Positions 7,331-11,747 of a stretch of DNA of 11,747 nt are shown piece after piece (positions within the stretch are counted from its first letter, which is position 1; each line of letters starts with the position of its first letter). The stretch lies in assembly GCA_003487955.1 (NCBI GenBank), contig DNNJ01000022.1, forward strand, positions 1 to 11,747. The letters are read 5' to 3'. Made by a program: the position numbers and the translations under genes. The notes below the pieces were generated by a model that saw only the letters and a list, made by a program, of their open reading frames with translations, did no database searches and was not told the origin of the DNA. The DNA comes from Clostridiales bacterium (GTDB lineage: Bacteria > Bacillota > Clostridia > Tissierellales > Sedimentibacteraceae).

Positions 7331-7380
7331 AAGGGGACGTGGGTAGCCAAGAGCCGATTTAACACTACCCCCGTCCCCTT
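7331..7380. repeat. GC-rich imperfect hairpin, REP-like, between convergent genes
   Basis: A 16-base arm AAGGGGACGTGGGTAG at 7331-7346 pairs with CTACCCCCGTCCCCTT at 7365-7380 in 15 of 16 positions (mismatch T7340/C7371), leaving an 18-base loop. The stem is far richer in G and C than its surroundings and starts with GGGGAC/GTCCCC, like dispersed palindromic elements seen in many Firmicute genomes and linked elsewhere to IS200-like REP transposases. It occupies most of the gap between two convergent genes and could stop transcription both ways, but neither side has a proper T run. Whether it is a mobile repeat or a local terminator cannot be settled from one copy. Confidence 0.6.
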
Positions 7381-7385
7381 GTCAT

Positions 7386-8495
7386 TTAAAGCGGGTTTAT
7401 GACTTGAGTAACTGTTCCGAAATTGTATCCTTGTTGTCTTAATTGCGTTATCATTTCCTGCAGTCCTTGAAGCGTATCGGGAGCTGACTGATGCAGCAGG
7501 ATAATTGCACCGGGTTCAGCATTATTAACAACTCTTGAGACTACTGCATCAGACCCGGGATTTTGCCAATCCAAGGAGTCTACGGTCCACAATATGGTTA
7601 CATAGCCAAGCGAAGCCAGTTGGTTCAGAATTGCTTGTGTATATTCGCCGTATGGAGGTCTGAATAAATATGGGTCTTGACCTGTGATATTCCTGATAAG
7701 AGCTTCTGTTCGAACTATTTGGTTTGTAACTTCCTGCATTGTTATCAGCGGCATATGTGGATGGGTAAGGCTGTGATTTCCTATTTCATGACCTTCAGCT
7801 GCTATAGCTCTTGCCAATTGGGGATAATTTATTAACCATATCCCTGACAGGAAAAATGTTGCCTTAATATTATTGTTTCTTAATATCTCCAGCAATTCAT
7901 AGGTTTGATTATCACCGTAAGTTGCATCAAATGTTAAAGAAACCATTCTCCTATTTGGATTTCCTCTGTATATGGCAACAGCATTTTCCGGTATTGTAAT
8001 TGTTATTACCATTCCGGGAATCAGCCTGCGAGCGTCCAACCCCGGATTAGCATTTAAAATGGATTGAGCTGTTGTTCCAAATCTTGCAGCAATTCGATAT
8101 ATGGTATCCCCGGGCAGCACGGTATACCTGATTATGCCGGGTACGACAGGCTGAAATGGATTAACGGCTTCTAAAGGCAAAATAATTTTCATTCCCGGAT
8201 AAATTAATGAAGGGTCAGAAATGTCGTTTAGCTCTAAAATTCTTTGAATGCTTACCTTGAACAAAAGAGAAATAATATATAAAGTATCACCGGGCTGCAC
8301 AGTATAGATAAGGCTTCCGGGTGGTGTTTCCTGGTATTCCTCTTCAACAGGTATTAATATAACAGAGCCGGGATAAATCAAGTTGGGATTTGTAATGTTG
8401 TTTGTGTCTATAATTCCTTGTATTGTACTGCCATACATACGAGCTATACTATAGAGTGTATCTCCGGGTTGTACTGTATATATTATTTGAGTCAT
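7386..8495 (-). CDS. Triple-LysM NodB-type polysaccharide deacetylase
   Basis: This is a predicted peptidoglycan-binding deacetylase, 369 residues, that would remove acetyl groups from cell wall or spore cortex sugars. Three LysM domains lie at about 5-49, 63-107 and 123-168, each with YTVxPGDTxYxI. The NodB domain follows from about 183 to the end: motif 1 LTFDATYGD (Asp190), motif 2 HSLTH (His241, His245), motif 3 RPPYG at 279-283, motif 4 DSLDW at 306-310, motif 5 LLHQS (His335). Motif 1 lacks the second Asp of the usual TFDDG; Ala stands there, as in some spore-associated deacetylases. I chose the ATG at 8495 because AGGAGGA sits 5 bases upstream and the first LysM begins at once. There is no signal peptide or membrane helix, which suggests a protein made in the mother cell and placed on the forespore, or another export route. 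That is inference. It is transcribed divergently from the next gene. Confidence 0.88.
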   Translation of the reverse strand: MTQIIYTVQPGDTLYSIARMYGSTIQGIIDTNNITNPNLIYPGSVILIPVEEEYQETPPGSLIYTVQPGDTLYIISLLFKVSIQRILELNDISDPSLIYPGMKIILPLEAVNPFQPVVPGIIRYTVLPGDTIYRIAARFGTTAQSILNANPGLDARRLIPGMVITITIPENAVAIYRGNPNRRMVSLTFDATYGDNQTYELLEILRNNNIKATFFLSGIWLINYPQLARAIAAEGHEIGNHSLTHPHMPLITMQEVTNQIVRTEALIRNITGQDPYLFRPPYGEYTQAILNQLASLGYVTILWTVDSLDWQNPGSDAVVSRVVNNAEPGAIILLHQSAPDTLQGLQEMITQLRQQGYNFGTVTQVINPL

Positions 8496-8500
8496 AATAA

Positions 8501-8507
8501 TCCTCCT
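8501..8507 (-). promoter_or_regulatory. Ribosome binding site fixing the deacetylase start
   Basis: Read on the minus strand this is AGGAGGA, 5 bases before the ATG at 8495. It excludes a start further upstream in the same open frame, which would add 27 residues unlike any LysM protein and would run into the divergent promoter region. Confidence 0.85.
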
Positions 8508-8568
8508 TTTTTTATTATAGTATTCAGCTATTGCAGCAAAGTGACTTGAAACTTCTATTCTATTTTTG

Positions 8569-8597
8569 TGGAACAAATTGGGTAACGAAATCGTCTA
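8569..8597 (+). promoter_or_regulatory. Possible ECF-sigma promoter of the lipoprotein gene
   Basis: TGGAAC at 8569-8574, a 17-base spacer and CGTCTA at 8592-8597 resemble the AAC and CGTC elements of promoters read by Bacillus ECF sigma factors such as SigM or SigX. Transcription would start near 8604, about 25 bases before the lipoprotein start. No good sigma-A pair is visible on this strand in the 134-base divergent gap. The match is short and could be chance. Confidence 0.3.
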
Positions 8598-8619
8598 TTA
8601 ATAATAATGAATATTGCAT

Positions 8620-8624
8620 GGAGG
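8620..8624 (+). promoter_or_regulatory. Ribosome binding site fixing the lipoprotein start
   Basis: GGAGG lies 5 bases before the ATG at 8630 and overlaps the in-frame ATG at 8618, so that earlier codon cannot use it. Starting at 8630 also gives a proper lipoprotein signal. Confidence 0.8.
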
Positions 8625-8629
8625 CAAGT

Positions 8630-10690
8630 ATGAAAAGCAAAGTTTTTCTATTAATATTTTTAGTTGTTATATTAAGCTCTTGTTCATTTCAAACTGATAA
8701 ATCAAGTGATAAAAATGATTTAGAAAATATTGAAGGGCTAAATGATGAAGATACAGTTGAAGAGCTGAATAATGGAATTACAGAGGAAGAACTTATTAGT
8801 AAAGAAAATCATGCAGATATTTTGGAACGAATAATTAATGATATAAAAAATGAATCAGAAGTATATAAAGATATTACATTAAAAGACATTAAAAAAATAC
8901 AAGGCACTTATTATGTGGTTGTAAAAGTAAATGAAGCCGAAATGACAGACCATGATTTTATGTTGTGGAAATATGACATGTCACCGGAGCTTTTGCTTAC
9001 AGGCAATTCAATTAATATATTAACCAAGGACAATTATTATTTTGTAAGTTATCGTGAAAGTTTAAAATACGGCACTAAACACACTATTACCAAGTATGAC
9101 AACAATGATAAAAATTATGATAAAGTCATTTATGAAGGAGATTTTTCAAAATTCAGTTTCAGCCCAAACAAGGACTATATGTATATTCAAAATGATAATG
9201 AAGTAATAATATTAGGTAAAGATTATGAAATTTTATTTAAAAATAAGTTGTATAACAATGCTGAAAATATAGAAGATGGTCACTATGTAGATATGCAATT
9301 TATCAGCTGGACAAAAGATAATAAAAAACTATGGGTTGCAACGGGTTATCATGCTTATGTAATGACATTCCATCTCATAGATATCGAAAATTCAACTCAA
9401 GATACATTTTTTACCGGTGAAAGCTACGGAGTATCAGAAATTGCTTTAGATCCTGATAACAGCTGCATTGTTTACAGTACAAAACCGGAATTTTATGAAA
9501 GCAGCGCATATGAAGAATTTAACAATAATCAAACAATAGTTTATCTGTATTTTCTTAATTTAGTGACCAATGAGAAAATTGAAATTTCCAAATCGGTAAC
9601 AAGGGGATTCAGACCTAAATGGTTAAGAAATAAAATATTTGAATATAATCCTCCTGACGGATTTATGAGATTAACCTTTAATATTGATGACTATCATTTA
9701 AATTCGGGTAAGGAGAACCCTGAAAATGAGGACAATTTATGGCAGGATGTAGAAGGCATAACACCTTTTGTAAATAATAAAGATGGCAATTGGTATTATA
9801 ATGAAACTACATACAAAATTAATCTTAAAATACCATCCATATATCATTTAGACTCTCCCGGGGTTTATTTTTACTGGAGGGAAGATGGTAAGAGCTGTTA
9901 TATATCATTGACAAATTATATATATGAATTAGATAAAAATACATCTTTTATTGAAAATGTAAAAAATATTCACCTTCTTAATAATGATTACGCAAATGAA
10001 AATATATTTGATAATGTAATAATTGAAGAAGGAACTACAGATAATGGATATAAATATGCCTATTTTGCAGATGATATTTCTAACTATTCCAATGAAAGGG
10101 TGCTATCCTATATATTTGTTCAGTTAGATGATTATGCAATATGCAGATTAGATTATCCTTTATTTTCTAAGGATTTTGGAAAATTTGATGCTGATGTAAT
10201 AATTAATTCGATTACCCATACATTAACAAAGGGACGTTTCAGGGATGAATTTTTCACTGTCTATAATGATGACGCAGTCAATTTAGTTAATTTTAAAGTT
10301 CCCTACTTTTATATCCAAATTTATCGCGGTGAATATTATTACGAAACTTCTGAAAAGAAAGACATCTTTTATCCTTTGGATTATTTCATAGATGATAAGG
10401 AAGAAATTACACTTTACATTCAAGATACCGATACTGAAATTGAATATATGGGAGAAATTACGGAAGGCTATACAAAAAATGGATATAAATATTCATACTA
10501 TGTAGAAAAAGAAACAGAATCTTATCAGCCTTATGGAACAGAAAAATGGGAGGAAGTTACGCGATTTATAACAAATATATCCGTCAGATTAGATAAATAT
10601 TCAGTACTAAAAATGAAATATGAACTATCAGAAGAAGATTTCAGTTTATTTGATGTAAATGATATTTTAGATTCTGTACAACTCAAATAA
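8630..10690 (+). CDS. Unrecognised lipoprotein with duplicated C-terminal domain
   Basis: I do not recognise the family. The 686-residue product begins with a lipoprotein signal: KSK, a hydrophobic run, then lipobox LSSC with Cys18, so it should be anchored outside the membrane. An acidic linker (about 19-75, rich in Asp, Glu, Asn) leads to a region of short beta strands (about 85-350) that looks propeller-like, with phrases such as FSFSPNKDYMYI, ISWTKDNKKLWV and IALDPDNSCIVYST. The C-terminal third holds two copies of one domain, about 395-527 and 548-683. They share NGYKYAYF/NGYKYSYY, then VQLDDYAICRLDYPL/VRLDKYSVLKMKYEL and FDADVIINSI/FDVNDILDSV. The protein is rich in Tyr, Asp and Asn, with no catalytic motif that I can see. 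It stands alone, divergent from the deacetylase and ending 3 bases from the convergent transporter gene. A role in envelope stress or surface binding is only a guess. Confidence 0.75.
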   Translation: MKSKVFLLIFLVVILSSCSFQTDKSSDKNDLENIEGLNDEDTVEELNNGITEEELISKENHADILERIINDIKNESEVYKDITLKDIKKIQGTYYVVVKVNEAEMTDHDFMLWKYDMSPELLLTGNSINILTKDNYYFVSYRESLKYGTKHTITKYDNNDKNYDKVIYEGDFSKFSFSPNKDYMYIQNDNEVIILGKDYEILFKNKLYNNAENIEDGHYVDMQFISWTKDNKKLWVATGYHAYVMTFHLIDIENSTQDTFFTGESYGVSEIALDPDNSCIVYSTKPEFYESSAYEEFNNNQTIVYLYFLNLVTNEKIEISKSVTRGFRPKWLRNKIFEYNPPDGFMRLTFNIDDYHLNSGKENPENEDNLWQDVEGITPFVNNKDGNWYYNETTYKINLKIPSIYHLDSPGVYFYWREDGKSCYISLTNYIYELDKNTSFIENVKNIHLLNNDYANENIFDNVIIEEGTTDNGYKYAYFADDISNYSNERVLSYIFVQLDDYAICRLDYPLFSKDFGKFDADVIINSITHTLTKGRFRDEFFTVYNDDAVNLVNFKVPYFYIQIYRGEYYYETSEKKDIFYPLDYFIDDKEEITLYIQDTDTEIEYMGEITEGYTKNGYKYSYYVEKETESYQPYGTEKWEEVTRFITNISVRLDKYSVLKMKYELSEEDFSLFDVNDILDSVQLK

Positions 10691-10693
10691 TGC

Positions 10694-11500
10694 TTATATA
10701 AATAACAAAAGGCTTACCGCCATTACAGCCATGCCAGCTATAAGTCCTGCTATTGAAAGGTGATGCTCTCCATATTTCTGTGCCGAAGGAAGGAGTTCGT
10801 CCAATGATATATATACCATTATTCCTGCAACCACACCAAAGACCACGCCAAACACCACATCGTTTAAAAAAGGCATTAATACTAAATAACCTATAAGTGC
10901 ACCGATAGGCTCAGCAAGCCCTGACAAAAAAGAATATTTAAAAGCCTTTTTCCTGTCTCCCGTAGCATAATAAATAGGAGCAGATATGGATATTCCTTCA
11001 GGGATATTATGTATAGCTATTGCCACTGTTATCGGTATAGCTATTGAAGGCTCCTGAAGCGCAGAAATAAATGTTGCAAGACCTTCAGGAAAATTGTGTA
11101 TTCCAACTGCTAATGCTGTGATTATTCCGGTTCTCATAAGATTATCTTCAACCTGGATTTTTGATTCATTTAATTCTTCAACACCGTGCAGATGGTGTGG
11201 ATTTTCTTCACTTGGTATAATTTTATCAATAATTGCTATAAGAAGCATACCGCCGAAAAACGATGCAACAGCTGCCCATGAACCTGCCTTTAAGCCAAGT
11301 TCTGCAGTTAAACTATCCTGCGCTTTGACAAATATTTCAATCATTGAAACATAAATCATTACACCTGCTGAAAACCCAAGGCTTATTGCTAAAAATTTTG
11401 TATTGGTTCTCTTAGCAAAAAATGCAATAGCACTTCCAATTCCCGTACTTAATCCTGCTATCAGTGTTAATCCAAATGCAAATAAAATATTTTTGTCCAT
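10694..11500 (-). CDS. ZIP-family divalent metal transporter (ZupT-like)
   Basis: This is an inner-membrane ZIP transporter, 268 residues, expected to bring zinc or other divalent metals such as iron or manganese into the cytoplasm. Eight hydrophobic segments fit the family. The metal site motifs are HNFPEG at 135-140 in helix 4 and HNIPEG at 164-169 in helix 5. The cytoplasmic loop after helix 3 carries a short His cluster, PHHLHG at 101-106. The length is normal for bacterial ZIPs of the ZupT/GufA group. AAGGAGG at 11506-11512 (read on the minus strand) lies 5 bases before the ATG. It ends 3 bases from the convergent lipoprotein gene, so its terminator must lie inside that gene or be absent. 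I saw no Fur, Zur or MntR-type box upstream that I would defend. The metal specificity cannot be read from the sequence. Confidence 0.93.
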   Translation of the reverse strand: MDKNILFAFGLTLIAGLSTGIGSAIAFFAKRTNTKFLAISLGFSAGVMIYVSMIEIFVKAQDSLTAELGLKAGSWAAVASFFGGMLLIAIIDKIIPSEENPHHLHGVEELNESKIQVEDNLMRTGIITALAVGIHNFPEGLATFISALQEPSIAIPITVAIAIHNIPEGISISAPIYYATGDRKKAFKYSFLSGLAEPIGALIGYLVLMPFLNDVVFGVVFGVVAGIMVYISLDELLPSAQKYGEHHLSIAGLIAGMAVMAVSLLLFI

Positions 11501-11605
11501 TTCCGCCTCCTTGAATTATAATATACCCACTTAAAATCATATGCAAACTAATTAAAACTATATCTTAGATAATTTCTTACAATTTCTTTAAGTGATTAAT
11601 ATTGT

Positions 11606-11634
11606 TTGCTTGATAAGAAATAAATTGTTATAAT
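11606..11634 (+). promoter_or_regulatory. Sigma-A promoter with extended -10
   Basis: TTGCTT at 11606-11611 (4 of 6), a 17-base spacer and a perfect TATAAT at 11629-11634 preceded by TGT (extended -10) make a good vegetative promoter. It should start transcription near 11641, about 45 bases before the ATG at 11686. The rest of the 185-base gap (11501-11605) holds nothing else that I can name. Confidence 0.75.
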
Positions 11635-11685
11635 GAGTATTAGGGTAATTAAATTTTCGGTATAAATAAGATAGAGGACGTGAAA

Positions 11686-11747
11686 ATGAAGACATTTATA
11701 AATGAATGGGTTGTTCCTTCAATTATTGCTGTTGTAATTGTACTTTT
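11686..11747 (+). CDS. Start of probable type I signal peptidase (cut by window end)
   Basis: Only 20 full codons are visible: MKTFINEWVVP followed by a hydrophobic run SIIAVVIVL. A short cytoplasmic N-terminus ending in a Trp-containing EW segment directly before the single anchoring helix is the usual opening of Firmicute signal peptidase I (LepB/SipS), which cleaves exported preproteins outside the membrane. AGAGG at 11673-11677 lies 8 bases before the ATG, and the promoter just upstream fits. The catalytic Ser and Lys lie beyond the window, so another membrane-anchored protein cannot be excluded. Confidence 0.5.
   Translation, partial: MKTFINEWVVPSIIAVVIVL

Noticed and set aside
8514..8519. 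TATAAT on the minus strand as the -10 box of the deacetylase gene
   Set aside because: The RNA would start inside the ribosome binding site at 8501-8507, and no -35 box stands 16-18 bases away.
11515..11520. TATAAT on the minus strand as the -10 box of the ZIP transporter gene
   Set aside because: The start would fall on the ribosome binding site at 11506-11512, and the -35 region is poor.
1..11747. CRISPR array, tRNA, rRNA, riboswitch, integrase or insertion sequence
   Set aside because: I looked for regular spaced repeats, cloverleaf-like segments, conserved riboswitch cores and transposase or recombinase motifs on both strands and saw none; the only repeat-like element is the hairpin at 7331-7380.

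Overview
The window is AT-rich (about one third G+C by eye). It has strong AGGAGG-type ribosome binding sites, several gene families typical of Firmicutes, a LysM/NodB protein with spore-like traits and a BlaI/M56 regulatory pair. This points to a low-GC Gram-positive bacterium of clostridial type, probably an anaerobic spore former. The genus cannot be fixed from sequence alone. No rRNA, tRNA, CRISPR array, insertion sequence or phage gene is visible, and no stretch over 300 bases lacks a gene.

Layout. (1) 1-3863, plus strand: a Bce-type antimicrobial-peptide sensing and detoxification module, made of an intramembrane-sensing histidine kinase (5' end cut by the window), an ABC ATPase and a ten-helix permease with a large extracellular loop. 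A perfect inverted repeat of the TTACA-N4-TGTAA type overlaps the kinase stop codon and probably is the operator from which the response regulator switches on the transporter. (2) 3911-7310, plus strand: a BlaI-type repressor, an M56 (BlaR1-type) membrane metallopeptidase overlapping it by 4 bases, and a secreted two-repeat plus propeller-like protein 27 bases further on. All three probably run from one promoter whose spacer and -10 box lie inside a 30-bp perfect palindrome with a BlaI-box core. The M56 protein has no penicillin-binding sensor domain, so this resembles a BlaI/BlaR circuit with an unknown input and a secreted protein as the likely output or partner. (3) 7331-7380: a GC-rich, REP-like imperfect hairpin between convergent genes. 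(4) 7386-8495, minus strand: a triple-LysM NodB-type polysaccharide deacetylase without a signal peptide. (5) 8630-10690, plus strand: an unrecognised lipoprotein with a duplicated C-terminal domain, possibly driven by an ECF-sigma-like promoter. (6) 10694-11500, minus strand: a ZIP-family metal transporter (ZupT-like). (7) From 11606: a good sigma-A promoter and the first codons of what looks like a type I signal peptidase, cut by the window end.

Most of the window concerns the cell envelope: sensing and removing cell-wall-active peptides, regulated proteolysis at the membrane, secreted or surface proteins, peptidoglycan modification and protein export. The most interesting part is region 2, where a palindromic operator, the repressor, a sensor-less M56 peptidase and a secreted protein form a compact circuit whose signal is not a beta-lactam by any visible criterion.
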